Positions 7,983-16,963 of a DNA stretch of 64,000 nt are shown here, piece by piece. A program made the position numbers and the translations under genes. Within the stretch, counting starts at the first letter, position 1, and every line of letters starts with the position of its first letter. Below the pieces are notes generated by a model that did not search any database, was not told where the DNA came from, and saw nothing but the letters and a program-made list of their open reading frames with translations. The DNA comes from Litoreibacter roseus (lineage in GTDB: Bacteria > Pseudomonadota > Alphaproteobacteria > Rhodobacterales > Rhodobacteraceae). The stretch is taken from positions 186,001 to 250,000 of the forward strand of contig NZ_BLJE01000003.1 in NCBI RefSeq assembly GCF_009811795.1. The letters run 5' to 3'.

Positions 7983-8747
7983 TTACGCAGGGGCAGGGGG
8001 CGTGGGAACAGCGAGATAGGCGTCCAGCGGGATCGTTGTGATGCCGGTGATCCCCAGAATGTCCAAATCTTTGGCGCTGAGTGTCGCAAAGCCATGATCC
8101 AGCGCGGCGCGGATTACGCTCGCGTCCATGGTGTTCGATGTAATATAGGGCAGAGCAGGCGACGGGTCGGTCTGGCCGATCACCGTCAAAGCGGCCGCGA
8201 AAGGATCGTAGCGCTGAATGAGGCGCCATGTCAGCACATCGATCGCGGCGATATCCGCGTGGCTGTCTGCGACGGCTTTCGCGGACGCTCTGTGAGAGCC
8301 GGTGCATGTATGCTTGCCAAAACTGAACCCATGGGTGGTAGCGTAGGTTTGCGGTGCGGCCCATCCGCTTTGGGACATGGGATCATTATAGGCGAGAATC
8401 TTCTCTGCGAATTTCTTCGGGGCAAGATGGCCGTCTTCCCGCCGCACCGCAAAAACACTGAAATACTGCCCTTCGGGACAATCGGGGATAGCCAGAACAG
8501 GCGACCCGACAAGCGAGACTTCTCCCGCCAAACGCGCGCGATAGGGATAGCCACAGGTCTGGGACAGAATGAGATCGCTGCGGGTCCAGTCGGACCACGG
8601 ATCACCGCTGCGCGTCAAATGATCTGGTGCGATCAGGTTGTTTTGCCTCAGATAGTCCCGAATGCTGCGCCAAATCCGGTCGTAGGCGTCTGCGGTTTCC
8701 GGCCGATCATACATCGGAAACGACGCAAAACCTTCATTCTGCAGCAT
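7983..8747 (-). CDS. PhnD-like phosphate/phosphonate-type binding protein without signal peptide
   Basis: A 254-residue protein resembling PhnD-type periplasmic binding proteins: it opens with ASFPMYDRPE, has YRARLAGEVSLVGSPV, and ends with the pattern of two alpha/beta lobes typical of the SsuA/THI5/PhnD fold. No ATPase or permease partner is next to it, and from the chosen start there is no signal peptide. The ATG at 8747 is chosen because the frame's earlier ATG (8798) would bury 65 bases in the TerB-like gene; an ATG at 8714 is also possible, but it would remove the ASFP lead-in to the conserved MYDRPE opening. It overlaps the upstream TerB-like gene by 14 bases, suggesting coupled translation. 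Function unknown; a soluble ligand sensor is one possibility. Confidence 0.75.
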   Translation of the reverse strand: MLQNEGFASFPMYDRPETADAYDRIWRSIRDYLRQNNLIAPDHLTRSGDPWSDWTRSDLILSQTCGYPYRARLAGEVSLVGSPVLAIPDCPEGQYFSVFAVRREDGHLAPKKFAEKILAYNDPMSQSGWAAPQTYATTHGFSFGKHTCTGSHRASAKAVADSHADIAAIDVLTWRLIQRYDPFAAALTVIGQTDPSPALPYITSNTMDASVIRAALDHGFATLSAKDLDILGITGITTIPLDAYLAVPTPPAPA

Positions 8748-9189
8748 TTTTGTGGCGGGATTGCACGCGTTGGCGGATGAGCGCGGACTCGAGATCATTC
8801 ACCCCCAAGAGCGGCGCGACAAGACGCAGGATACCGTCTTCTTCCGCCTCCCGCGCGCCATCTGCAAGCACCAGTTCCCAGAGTGCCTCCACAACGGTTT
8901 CGCGGTCTTCGTGAACGACTGCATCCTTGATGGTCCGGGTGAACTGAACGGTGTCCGCGGCATAGGCCTCGATTTCCTCCGCTTCCTGCCGCAGTGTGGC
9001 GGCACCTGCCGTATCCAGGCCGTACCGGCGCATGATGATCGCATCGATCTGCTGAATTTCGCTGTCCGCGTAATCCATATCGGCCTTCGCGATGCGGACC
9101 AGTAAAGCCGTCAATGAGAGGCGTGCATCCGCGTCAGGTGTTTCAGACGGGCCGGGCGCGGCGAGGCGTTTGAAAAAGTCAGAAATCAT
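8734..9189 (-). CDS. TerB-like tellurite resistance family protein
   Basis: A 151-residue all-helical protein of the TerB/DjlA N-terminal family. Two acidic helix pairs are visible: ALLVRIAKADMDYADSEIQQ near residue 32 and LWELVLADGAREAEEDGILR near residue 105, each with the A-D-G/Y-x-x-x-E pattern that binds metal in TerB. Despite the family name, most stand-alone members have no demonstrated role in tellurite resistance. It lies between DUF1330 upstream and the PhnD-like gene it overlaps downstream. Family membership is clear; the role is not. Confidence 0.8.
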   Translation of the reverse strand: MISDFFKRLAAPGPSETPDADARLSLTALLVRIAKADMDYADSEIQQIDAIIMRRYGLDTAGAATLRQEAEEIEAYAADTVQFTRTIKDAVVHEDRETVVEALWELVLADGAREAEEDGILRLVAPLLGVNDLESALIRQRVQSRHKNAAE

Positions 9190-9219
9190 TGATGTGTTTT
9201 ATCTTCCCTGTAAATCGCT

Positions 9220-9516
9220 TCAGACCGGGTCATATCCCTCGACAATGACGAGATCGCCATCCGAGACCGGGTCCCGGATCTCTTTCGCCCGCTGATATTC
9301 CGGGCTTTCATAACATGCGACAGCGGTGGCGAGGTCCTTGAATTCGATGACCACGGTTCGTTTCTTGGCAGCGCCTTCCCGGACCTCCTGCGTGCCGCCG
9401 CGCACAACGAAGCGCGCGCCGTACTTGGCAAAGGGCTCCGCATTTGCGGCGCGGTATGCATCATAAGTGTCTGCATCGTGAACATCTACATGGGCGACCC
9501 AGTAGGCTTTGGCCAT
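9220..9516 (-). CDS. DUF1330 domain protein
   Basis: A 98-residue protein made up entirely of a DUF1330 domain, a dimeric ferredoxin-like alpha/beta barrel fold. The characteristic features are the opening AKAYWVAHVDVHD, the FVVRGG turn, VVIEFKDLATAVACYESPEY and the closing VIVEGYD. The biochemical role of this family is not established. It lies 30 bases upstream of the TerB-like gene and about 33 bases downstream of pyrG on the same strand, so it may be carried on the pyrG transcript. Confidence 0.88.
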   Translation of the reverse strand: MAKAYWVAHVDVHDADTYDAYRAANAEPFAKYGARFVVRGGTQEVREGAAKKRTVVIEFKDLATAVACYESPEYQRAKEIRDPVSDGDLVIVEGYDPV

Positions 9517-9549
9517 GATCTTCCCCTTTTTGTGATAGGCGGGCCTGCG

Positions 9550-11193
9550 TCAGACGAGACGCGAGTTTTCCTTAGCAGCCTTCACGAAATCGGCAAAGAG
9601 CGGGTGCGGTGCGAACGGCTTCGACTTCAGTTCGGGGTGGAATTGCACGCCAATGAACCAAGGATGATCTTTCACCTCGACAATCTCTGGCAGGCGGCCG
9701 TCTGGGGACATACCTGAGAAGACCAGACCCTGTTCTTCCAGCTTATCCTTGTATTTGATGTCCACTTCGTAGCGGTGGCGATGACGTTCTTCGATCGTGT
9801 TGGAGCCATAAACCGCTGCAACTTTTGATCCCTCGTTCAGTACGGCATCATATGCTCCAAGCCGCATGGTGCCGCCCTTGTCATCGGTCGCTTTGCGCTG
9901 GACCTTGTGATTGCCCTGCACCCATTCCTTCAGGTGATAGACAACGGGCGTAAACCGTTTTTTGCCTGCCTCATGGTCGAATTCCTCGGATCCGGCATCC
10001 CCAAGTCCCGCTAGATTGCGCGCAGCTTCGATGACCGCCATTTGCATGCCAAGACAAATGCCTAGATAGGGAATATTGTGCTCGCGCGCGAACTGGGCCG
10101 CCTTGATCTTGCCCTCTGTGCCACGCTCGCCGAAGCCACCGGGCACAAGAATGGCGTGGAAGCCCTCCAGATGCGCGCCAGCGTCCTCACGCTCGAAAAT
10201 TTCGGCATCGACCCATTCGATCTTAACCTTCACCCGGTTGGCCATACCGCCATGTGTCAGGGCTTCGGCGATGGATTTATAGGCGTCTTCCAACTGGGTG
10301 TATTTGCCCACAATGGCGACACGCACCTCACCTTCGGGGTTGTGGATGCGATCTGATACGTCTTCCCACCGGGCCAATTGAGGCTGCGGTGCCGGCGCAA
10401 TGCCGAATGCGTCAAGAACCGCCTGATCGAGACCTTCGCGATGGTAAGCTAAGGGCGCATCATAGATGGTCGATAGATCCTGCGCCGCAATCACGCTGTC
10501 TGGACGGACGTTGCAGAAAAGTGCGAGCTTCTCCCGTTCCTTCTCCGGAATTGGACCTTCAGAGCGGCAGACCAGCACATCCGGCGCTATCCCGATGGAC
10601 CGCAATTCCTTGACGGAGTGCTGAGTGGGTTTTGTTTTCAATTCGCCCGACGCAGCGATGTAGGGCAGCAATGTCAAATGCATGAAGATGCACTGGCCGC
10701 GGGGTTTGTCCTGACTGAACTGACGGATCGCTTCGAAAAACGGCAGGCCCTCAATGTCACCTACAGTGCCGCCAATCTCGCACAGCATGAAATCGACTTC
10801 GTCCTCGCCGATCGAGATGAAGTCTTTGATTTCGTTTGTCACGTGGGGGATCACCTGAATGGTCTTGCCCAGATAGTCGCCGCGTCGTTCCTTTTCGAGC
10901 ACATTGGAATAGACCCGCCCTGAACTGATCGAATCTGTCATGCGGGCCGCGACACCGGTGAACCGCTCGTAGTGGCCTAAATCCAGATCAGTTTCGGCCC
11001 CGTCATCGGTGACAAATACTTCGCCGTGCTCGAATGGGCTCATGGTTCCGGGGTCAACGTTGAGATAGGGGTCGAGTTTCCTGAGCCGCACAGTATAGCC
11101 ACGTGCCTGCAACAACGCACCAAGCGCCGCAGACGCCAGACCCTTGCCCAACGAAGACACGACGCCACCAGTGATAAATATGAATCGTGCCAT
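9550..11193 (-). CDS. pyrG: CTP synthase
   Basis: CTP synthase, 547 residues, which makes CTP from UTP, ATP and glutamine in pyrimidine biosynthesis. The N-terminal synthetase domain opens with [16 protein letters not shown] (nucleotide-binding loop); the C-terminal class I amidotransferase domain carries the nucleophile in YLGICLGMQ and the His-Glu pair in [10 protein letters not shown]. The ATG at 11193 is used instead of an in-frame ATG at 11241 because it begins the conserved [10 protein letters not shown] start and gives the normal family length. secG lies about 175 bases upstream on the same strand, the usual alphaproteobacterial secG-pyrG arrangement. Confidence 0.97.
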   Translation of the reverse strand: MARFIFITGGVVSSLGKGLASAALGALLQARGYTVRLRKLDPYLNVDPGTMSPFEHGEVFVTDDGAETDLDLGHYERFTGVAARMTDSISSGRVYSNVLEKERRGDYLGKTIQVIPHVTNEIKDFISIGEDEVDFMLCEIGGTVGDIEGLPFFEAIRQFSQDKPRGQCIFMHLTLLPYIAASGELKTKPTQHSVKELRSIGIAPDVLVCRSEGPIPEKEREKLALFCNVRPDSVIAAQDLSTIYDAPLAYHREGLDQAVLDAFGIAPAPQPQLARWEDVSDRIHNPEGEVRVAIVGKYTQLEDAYKSIAEALTHGGMANRVKVKIEWVDAEIFEREDAGAHLEGFHAILVPGGFGERGTEGKIKAAQFAREHNIPYLGICLGMQMAVIEAARNLAGLGDAGSEEFDHEAGKKRFTPVVYHLKEWVQGNHKVQRKATDDKGGTMRLGAYDAVLNEGSKVAAVYGSNTIEERHRHRYEVDIKYKDKLEEQGLVFSGMSPDGRLPEIVEVKDHPWFIGVQFHPELKSKPFAPHPLFADFVKAAKENSRLV

Positions 11194-11367
11194 GCTGATG
11201 TGACCCCGTGTCCCTAGATTTTCTTGGTGCAGAGAGGTCAAATCAACCTCTACCCACGGGAGTTAAGACATAACGGATTCGTCAGCGTCCCGCAACTGGT
11301 TGCGCTACATAATGTAGGAGGCCAGTCGTAAGCCCCCAGTTTTAGTGGAAATTATTGACGTGGACGA

Positions 11368-11718
11368 TCAATCGTCAGCGCGGGGCGGCACCAGCGGTGC
11401 GTCACCGATTGTGGGCGGCAACAGATTGTCATCTGCAGGCACCGTCGTCGTTGGAGGCGGTGTCAAATCTGTGCCGTCCAGAACCGATCCGCCCGTCGCG
11501 TTGCGCGCCGCAAGAATGGTCAAAGTGACCGAGGTGATCACAAAAGCTACGCCAAACAGCCATGTTAGCTTACCCAACGCGGAAATAGCCGGGCGGCCAG
11601 AAGTTGCACCCCCGCCGCCGCCAATACCAAGGCCGCCGCCCTCCGACCGCTGAAACAGCACAACGCCGATCAAGCAGAACGCGATGATCAGGTGGACGGT
11701 GAGAACGATATTTTCCAT
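11368..11718 (-). CDS. secG: Preprotein translocase subunit SecG
   Basis: SecG, 116 residues, the small subunit of the SecYEG channel in the inner membrane. Two membrane segments are present: [20 protein letters not shown] at the N-terminus, then a Gly-rich cytoplasmic loop beginning QRSEGGGLG with GGGGGATSG, then [19 protein letters not shown]. The tail is proline- and threonine-rich and variable, as in other alphaproteobacteria. The ATG at 11718 gives the canonical beginning; the frame's earlier ATG (11790) adds 24 residues unlike the family. Transcribed divergently from purA. Confidence 0.93.
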   Translation of the reverse strand: MENIVLTVHLIIAFCLIGVVLFQRSEGGGLGIGGGGGATSGRPAISALGKLTWLFGVAFVITSVTLTILAARNATGGSVLDGTDLTPPPTTTVPADDNLLPPTIGDAPLVPPRADD

Positions 11719-11863
11719 AAAGCGAAGGGTCCCGGAACCTTTGTATTCGGGGGTATGTAGTCGGGCGACGCTGTACGTGCAAGTCGCCATTTACGGCTTT
11801 CCCTTGACGGGACGCGCCGTTATACGAGCGCGGGTTTCATCAAAGACCGAAAGGATCTCGCGC

Positions 11864-13156
11864 ATGGCAAATGTTGTCGTTGTCGGCGCCCAGTGGGGTG
11901 ACGAGGGAAAGGGCAAGATCGTGGACTGGCTGTCCGAACGGGCGGACGTCATTGCTCGTTTCCAAGGTGGACACAATGCTGGTCACACTCTGGTCATTGA
12001 CGGCGAAGTCTACAAGTTGTCCTTGCTGCCATCGGGGATTGTGCGCGGTGGCAAGCTGAGTGTCATCGGCAACGGGGTCGTGCTGGACCCATGGCACCTG
12101 AAAGATGAGATCGCCAAGCTGCAGGCACAGGGCGTCGAGATCAGCCCGGACAATCTGATGATTGCAGAAAATACACCTCTGATCTTGCCGGTTCATGGAG
12201 AACTTGATCGCGCACGGGAAAACCAGAACAGCGTGGCCAAGATCGGTACGACCGGACGGGGGATCGGGCCTGCCTACGAAGACAAGGTCGGACGTCGCGC
12301 CATTCGCGTGGCGGATCTGGCCGACCGCGAAACCCTTGAGAAACGTGTGGATCGGTTGCTTCAGCACCACGACACGTTACGACGTGGTATGGCGCTGCCC
12401 GAAGTGGATCGCGCGGCCCTCATCGCCCAACTCGAAGAAATTGCGCCGACCGTCTTGGCTTATGCAGCGCCGGTCTGGAAAGTGCTGTCTGAGAAGAGAA
12501 AAGCGGGCAAACGGATCCTTTTTGAAGGGGCGCAGGGCGCACTTTTGGACATTGATTTCGGGACCTATCCCTTCGTCACGTCCTCCAATGTAATCGCGGG
12601 CCAAGCGGCGACCGGCACGGGCGTGGGCCCTGGCGCGATTGATTTCGTCCTTGGCATCGTAAAGGCGTATACCACCCGCGTCGGCGAAGGCCCGTTTCCG
12701 GCCGAGCTTGATGATGCAGACGGGCAACGGCTTGGTGAACGAGGTCATGAGTTCGGCACCGTTACCGGTCGAAAGCGCCGTTGCGGGTGGTTTGACGCGG
12801 TTCTGGTGCGGCAGACTTGCGCCACATCGGGTGTCTCGGGGATCGCGTTTACAAAGCTGGATGTGCTGGACGGGTTCGAGGAACTGAAAATCTGTGTAGG
12901 CTACGATCTGGACGGAACACGGATTGATCATCTGCCCACCGCCGCCGATCACCAAGCCCGCTGCAAACCGATCTACGAGACCATGCCGGGCTGGTCGGAA
13001 AGCACCGAAGGCGCACGCAGTTGGGCGGACCTGCCTGCCGAGGCGATCAAATACGTGCGACGTGTTGAGGAATTGATCGAGTGTCCGGTTGCCCTACTTT
13101 CGACCTCACCAGAGCGGGAAGACACGATCCTCGTGACCGATCCGTTCGCTGACTGA
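11864..13156 (+). CDS. purA: Adenylosuccinate synthetase
   Basis: PurA, 430 residues, which converts IMP and aspartate to adenylosuccinate with GTP. The N-terminal P-loop is [11 protein letters not shown] with the catalytic Asp, followed by [21 protein letters not shown] and [27 protein letters not shown] segments are the IMP- and GTP-binding loops. The ATG at 11864 is preceded by AAGGA at a good distance; the upstream part of the open frame (from 11684) overlaps secG and is not coding. The next gene (DUF2842) starts ten bases after the stop and is probably co-transcribed. Confidence 0.97.
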   Translation: MANVVVVGAQWGDEGKGKIVDWLSERADVIARFQGGHNAGHTLVIDGEVYKLSLLPSGIVRGGKLSVIGNGVVLDPWHLKDEIAKLQAQGVEISPDNLMIAENTPLILPVHGELDRARENQNSVAKIGTTGRGIGPAYEDKVGRRAIRVADLADRETLEKRVDRLLQHHDTLRRGMALPEVDRAALIAQLEEIAPTVLAYAAPVWKVLSEKRKAGKRILFEGAQGALLDIDFGTYPFVTSSNVIAGQAATGTGVGPGAIDFVLGIVKAYTTRVGEGPFPAELDDADGQRLGERGHEFGTVTGRKRRCGWFDAVLVRQTCATSGVSGIAFTKLDVLDGFEELKICVGYDLDGTRIDHLPTAADHQARCKPIYETMPGWSESTEGARSWADLPAEAIKYVRRVEELIECPVALLSTSPEREDTILVTDPFAD

Positions 13157-13166
13157 GGAGATGGGA

Positions 13167-13397
13167 ATGGCGCTCGGATACAAAGCCCGCAAACGCTTGT
13201 CACTGCTGGTGCTCGTCGTGGGCCTACCGCTTTATATTGTGGCCGCGGTCAGTTTGGTCGGGCTGCTGGATCGGCCAAGCTTCATCGTTGAGCTGATCAT
13301 CTACGTCGCGCTCGGCATCGTCTGGGCTCTGCCCTTCAAGTTCTTGTTCAAAGGGGTAGGGCAGCCGGATCCCGATGCCGAAAACGATACCCGCTAG
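13167..13397 (+). CDS. DUF2842 membrane protein
   Basis: A 76-residue protein with two membrane segments (SLLVLVVGLPLYIVAAVSLV and ELIIYVALGIVWALPFKFLF) linked by a short loop, matching DUF2842, a family largely confined to alphaproteobacteria. No function is known. An ATG at 13161 abuts the GAGGAG ribosome site with no spacing, so the ATG at 13167 (MALGYKARKR) with a six-base gap is preferred. It converges with the large acidic gene that ends at 13405. Confidence 0.85.
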   Translation: MALGYKARKRLSLLVLVVGLPLYIVAAVSLVGLLDRPSFIVELIIYVALGIVWALPFKFLFKGVGQPDPDAENDTR

Positions 13398-13404
13398 ATA
13401 ATAG

Positions 13405-15237
13405 TCAACCGCTGTAGAAGCGGGACTTCTTGGACAGGGTAAAGCGGCCTTCCTGCCCCTTAACGATCCGGCCTTCGCGCAGGATCGAGCCAAAGGCCCT
13501 GAGGCCAGCCTCCCGCGTGATATTGCCACCCGCCGAGATCGACGCCGCTTTGCGCATCAGCATTGGCCGGGTGAACTCGGGCGTATCTTCGACGAAGGTG
13601 AAATGCGCTGCTGCGGCCTCGACCAGATCAGGCATTTCCAGTGCGTCTTTCTCTTTTACGTAGTCCTCAAAGCTTGGGCGATCCTCGATCTGACGCACCT
13701 GCTCCTTCTCATAGGTCTTGTCGTGCGACATTGCCGCATAGTCTTCGGCATCCTCCTGCATCACCAGTTCGGATCTCGTAAGTCGACGTGGCTTGCCCTC
13801 AGCATCGAATGGCCCGCGACGCTTCGCCTCTTCTTCATCAATGCGCAGCTCGTTCAAGAGCATCAGCGGTTCTGGTCGGTCCGTTTTTTGTCCACCTTCG
13901 ACATCAGGGCGACCGGGTCGGACAACCCGCGCAAGATCATCGCGATACTGGCTGATTTCACGCTCTTCCTTTTGCGCGGCCTCATCTACGATACTGGCGT
14001 CTGCCTTTGTCGCGGCAACGGCTGCCTTGAGGTGGGCGATAGAGGCGCGGCGCACGCTGCTGTCGCTTTCGCCAAGGCGAGAACTTGTCACATCCATCAA
14101 CCGCTCAACGGCGACGTCCTCGTCCGCCGCGGTCAAGGCTTTCCGGCGCAGCAAGCGAGAGGCGCGAACATTTTCGACCTCGTGATCTTCTTCAGGGTCG
14201 TCCTCCGCTTCCTCTGCGGCCAGAGGCGCGTCCGGCTCAACCGCTTTTTCCGGTTCACCTGTGATGGCGTCCTCTTCCAAGGTCGGTAGGTCATCTATGG
14301 GTTCGACGTCCGGCGCAGAGTTCTCAGGAACGTCCACAAGTTCAGCAACGTCATCGGTATCGCTGAAAATCGAAGTGCCTTCAGAGTCGCTGACCGAAGG
14401 GAGATCATCCTCCGCCTCGCCTTGTTCTTCCAGCGTAGCTTCTACGCCTTCATTGCCATCAATGGCGGGGCCTTCGGCGTCTTCGAGGAGGCGTTGAAGG
14501 TCGCTTTCCTCGTCTGCGGAAAGCTTTTCAGGTCGCTCGGCATCTAAGGCGTCCTCTTCGGCCGGATCAGAAAGATCTTCCTGCGAAATGCGTTCCACAA
14601 CGATAGAAGGCTCATCGCTCTTTTTATCTGCAGGTTCTTCAGCGACAGGATCAGTTTCGACCGTCAACTCACCGTGCTCAATGCTTTCGGCATCCCACGG
14701 TGCGGTCTGCACGCCGCCATCCATGAAAATATTGTCGCGCAGGGCAGACTGCGCGGCTGTCTGATCGCCCGCGTGCTCATCTTCGCTGTAACTCAGCTTG
14801 GCATCCGGGGTATCGCTTTGACCGCCATCAACGCTGGCGCGGATGCGCGCAAGCTTGGCTGCGACCGAATTTTCGTTCTCTGGTCTTGGATCCCGAAGCA
14901 CAGCTTGCTTCTCCGGGGCTTTCGCGTCTGGCAGGTCTAGCGTCATCGGCATCGCAGGGGGCGGAAGCTCTTCGGGGCTGCGCGTCTGCCGCAACACCAC
15001 GGAATTGTCGTCGTTGGATGTGACGCTCACCCGCTGCTGAATGGTCTGTTCTGCAATCCGGTGCAGCATCTCGGTGTCTGGCTGTGGTGGCTCGGCCCCG
15101 AAAAACCGGTCGCCAGCTGCAAGATCGCGGAAATACTCTGCGATCGCCTTCATGGTCGAGAACGGATCGTCAAACCCTTCTAGCGTACAGGAAAATGTCC
15201 CGTAGGATACAGTAAGGATCTTGTTCTCGTTAACCAT
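13405..15237 (-). CDS. Large acidic protein of unknown function, Rhodobacteraceae type
   Basis: A 610-residue protein that I do not assign to a characterised family. It has three parts. Residues 1-85 look folded (ILTVSYGTFSCTLEGFDDPF, then a helix IAEYFRDLAAGDRFFGAEPP). Residues 90-370 are low-complexity and strongly acidic, full of Asp, Glu, Ala and Pro, and probably disordered. Residues 380-610 are mixed charged helices (RRKALTAADEDVAVERL, ARVVRPGRP) ending in a short ordered segment with LRAFGSILREGRIVKGQEGRF that resembles a small winged-helix-like end. No signal peptide or membrane segment. It stands alone, facing DUF2842 at its 3' end and thiamine pyrophosphokinase at its 5' end. A scaffold or regulatory role is a guess only. 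Confidence 0.8.
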   Translation of the reverse strand: MVNENKILTVSYGTFSCTLEGFDDPFSTMKAIAEYFRDLAAGDRFFGAEPPQPDTEMLHRIAEQTIQQRVSVTSNDDNSVVLRQTRSPEELPPPAMPMTLDLPDAKAPEKQAVLRDPRPENENSVAAKLARIRASVDGGQSDTPDAKLSYSEDEHAGDQTAAQSALRDNIFMDGGVQTAPWDAESIEHGELTVETDPVAEEPADKKSDEPSIVVERISQEDLSDPAEEDALDAERPEKLSADEESDLQRLLEDAEGPAIDGNEGVEATLEEQGEAEDDLPSVSDSEGTSIFSDTDDVAELVDVPENSAPDVEPIDDLPTLEEDAITGEPEKAVEPDAPLAAEEAEDDPEEDHEVENVRASRLLRRKALTAADEDVAVERLMDVTSSRLGESDSSVRRASIAHLKAAVAATKADASIVDEAAQKEEREISQYRDDLARVVRPGRPDVEGGQKTDRPEPLMLLNELRIDEEEAKRRGPFDAEGKPRRLTRSELVMQEDAEDYAAMSHDKTYEKEQVRQIEDRPSFEDYVKEKDALEMPDLVEAAAAHFTFVEDTPEFTRPMLMRKAASISAGGNITREAGLRAFGSILREGRIVKGQEGRFTLSKKSRFYSG

Positions 15238-15376
15238 GAAACTCTCGCTTGTTGTCTTTCGACCTCTAGAGATTTATCACCCAGTATTTCGCAAACCCAG
15301 CCAAAAACAGTTAACGAAATGTGCTTTCACGGGAAAATCGGCGGTGATTGGGCTTCGCAGGGTCGATAATATTAAT

Positions 15377-16048
15377 ATGTATGACAAAATTGTTCAGACG
15401 GACATGTTTTTGACACTTTTGGGTGGCGCGCCAACACAATCTTGCCATGTCCAGCAGGTGATTGACATTGCCCCGATTCTCGTCGCCGCCGACGGTGGCG
15501 CGGACACGGCCTTGAAGGCGGGGCATACGCCGCGTGCGGTTATCGGCGATATGGACTCAATTTCGCCTGATGCAAAACTTAAAATTCCGTCGGAAGCCCT
15601 TCATTTTATTGCCGAGCAGGACAGCACAGATTTCGAGAAATGCCTTCGGCGCATCACGGCGCCGCTGATCTTGGCTGTGGGCTTCACAGGCGCGCGGCTG
15701 GACCATGAATTGGCGGTATGTACCGCCTTAGTGCGACATCCGGAACAGACCTGCGTGTTGGTGGGTGACACTGATATTTGTTTTTTGGCGCCGCTGACCT
15801 TCGAGATCGATTTACCCATGGGAACAAGGTTTTCGTTGTTTCCGATGGGGCAGGTGAAAGGGCAGGGCGAGGGCCTAAAATACGACATCACCGGGTTGTC
15901 TTTTGCCCCATGGTCGCAAATCGGAACGTCAAACGAGACCACCGGCCTAGTCAAGCTTTCATTCGATCAGCGCTTCATGTTGGTTCTGTTGCCGCGCGCG
16001 TATCTTGGCGCTGTCATCAAGGCTCTCGTACCTGATGCGATCCCATGA
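15377..16048 (+). CDS. Thiamine diphosphokinase
   Basis: A 223-residue thiamine pyrophosphokinase, which makes thiamine diphosphate from thiamine and ATP. Motifs: VAADGGADTALKAG near residue 37, GDMDSI near residue 57, EQDSTDFEKCLR (the catalytic Asp and Thr segment) and GFTGARLDHELA (the base-binding segment). The ATG at 15377 is preferred over an earlier one at 15221 because the latter overlaps the neighbouring gene on the other strand and adds residues with no resemblance to the family. No thiamine riboswitch is visible upstream. Its product would serve ThDP enzymes such as the decarboxylase at 36.6 kb, but that link is general, not local. Confidence 0.9.
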   Translation: MYDKIVQTDMFLTLLGGAPTQSCHVQQVIDIAPILVAADGGADTALKAGHTPRAVIGDMDSISPDAKLKIPSEALHFIAEQDSTDFEKCLRRITAPLILAVGFTGARLDHELAVCTALVRHPEQTCVLVGDTDICFLAPLTFEIDLPMGTRFSLFPMGQVKGQGEGLKYDITGLSFAPWSQIGTSNETTGLVKLSFDQRFMLVLLPRAYLGAVIKALVPDAIP

Positions 16049-16133
16049 GGTTCATTTATGTTAACGGTTTTGCCTCTCGAACCCGCCGTGCGAATATGCC
16101 AAGAGAACGCCACAGAAACCCGGAGCGGATGCC

Positions 16134-16922
16134 ATGACTGCAGATCTATCGCCCATTGACCGCGCCAAGTTTGTCGCTGCCAAGCGCGCGGTCGAATATG
16201 TGGAGGACGGGATGCGCGTCGGTTTGGGAACAGGCTCGACCGCTGCATGGATGGTGAAGTGTCTGGGTGAGCTGGTGCGCGATGAAGGTCTGAAATTCAC
16301 AGGTGTTGCGACATCGAAGCGGACGGCGGAGCTGGCCCAACAGGTGGGCGTTCCAATTGTGACGCTGGACGAGGCCCGCTGGCTGGACCTTACCATTGAT
16401 GGTGCGGATGAGTATGATCACAATCTGCATCTGATCAAAGGCGGCGGCGGTGCACTTTTGCAAGAAAAGATCGTGGCCACGGCGTCCGATCAGATGATCG
16501 TCATCGCCGATATCTCGAAACAGGTAGAGGCGTTGGGTGCCTTCCCATTGCCCGTCGAAATATTGAAGTTTGGATGGCAGACGACCAAGGCGTTGGTGGA
16601 AGAAACGCTCGTCAGCTTAGACGTGTTGGGTCAGACGACGTCGCTGCGGATGAACCGCGATGAGCCGTACATTACGGATGAGGGCAACTACATCCTAGAT
16701 CTGCATTTGCGTCGCATCGGGAATCCGCGGCAGCTAAGCCTTGTTCTGAATCAGATCCCGGGGGTGGTGGAGAATGGCTTATTCATCGACATTTGCGACA
16801 TCGTGATCATCGGAAATGGTGATGGCTCCGTTGAGGTCCGCGATATCAACAGTGGAACGGTGGAACATGAGCAGGTCGATGTTGGCGAAACGGACAATCT
16901 GTTTGCCGATATCATTGACTGA
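16134..16922 (+). CDS. rpiA: Ribose-5-phosphate isomerase A
   Basis: RpiA, 262 residues, interconverting ribose 5-phosphate and ribulose 5-phosphate in the pentose phosphate pathway. Key elements: GLGTGSTAAWMV (phosphate-binding), DLTIDGADEYD with the catalytic Asp, LIKGGGGALLQEKI and the Lys of this loop. The C-terminal extension of about 30 residues (GTVEHEQVDVGETDN) beyond the usual 225-230 is common in Rhodobacteraceae. Followed 41 bases later by glutathione reductase on the same strand; both supply or use NADPH metabolism, so joint transcription is plausible. Confidence 0.95.
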   Translation: MTADLSPIDRAKFVAAKRAVEYVEDGMRVGLGTGSTAAWMVKCLGELVRDEGLKFTGVATSKRTAELAQQVGVPIVTLDEARWLDLTIDGADEYDHNLHLIKGGGGALLQEKIVATASDQMIVIADISKQVEALGAFPLPVEILKFGWQTTKALVEETLVSLDVLGQTTSLRMNRDEPYITDEGNYILDLHLRRIGNPRQLSLVLNQIPGVVENGLFIDICDIVIIGNGDGSVEVRDINSGTVEHEQVDVGETDNLFADIID

Positions 16923-16963
16923 CCAGTGACCGAAACGCGCCTTTTCAGCAAGGAATGAAAGAT

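Noticed and set aside
11233-11251. Small inverted repeat AGAGGT / ACCTCT between pyrG and secG as a terminator or control site
   Set aside because: Six-base stem with a seven-base loop and no T-run; repeats this size are expected by chance.
11194-11367. Possible tRNA gene between secG and pyrG, as tRNA genes often follow secG in other bacteria
   Set aside because: No acceptor stem, T-loop (GGTTCGAATCC-like) or CCA end could be found on either strand in this gap or in the other gaps of the window.
11804-11832. TTGACG followed by TATACG upstream of purA as a sigma-70 promoter
   Set aside because: The two hexamers are only 11 bases apart, too close for a working promoter; the purA promoter remains unidentified.
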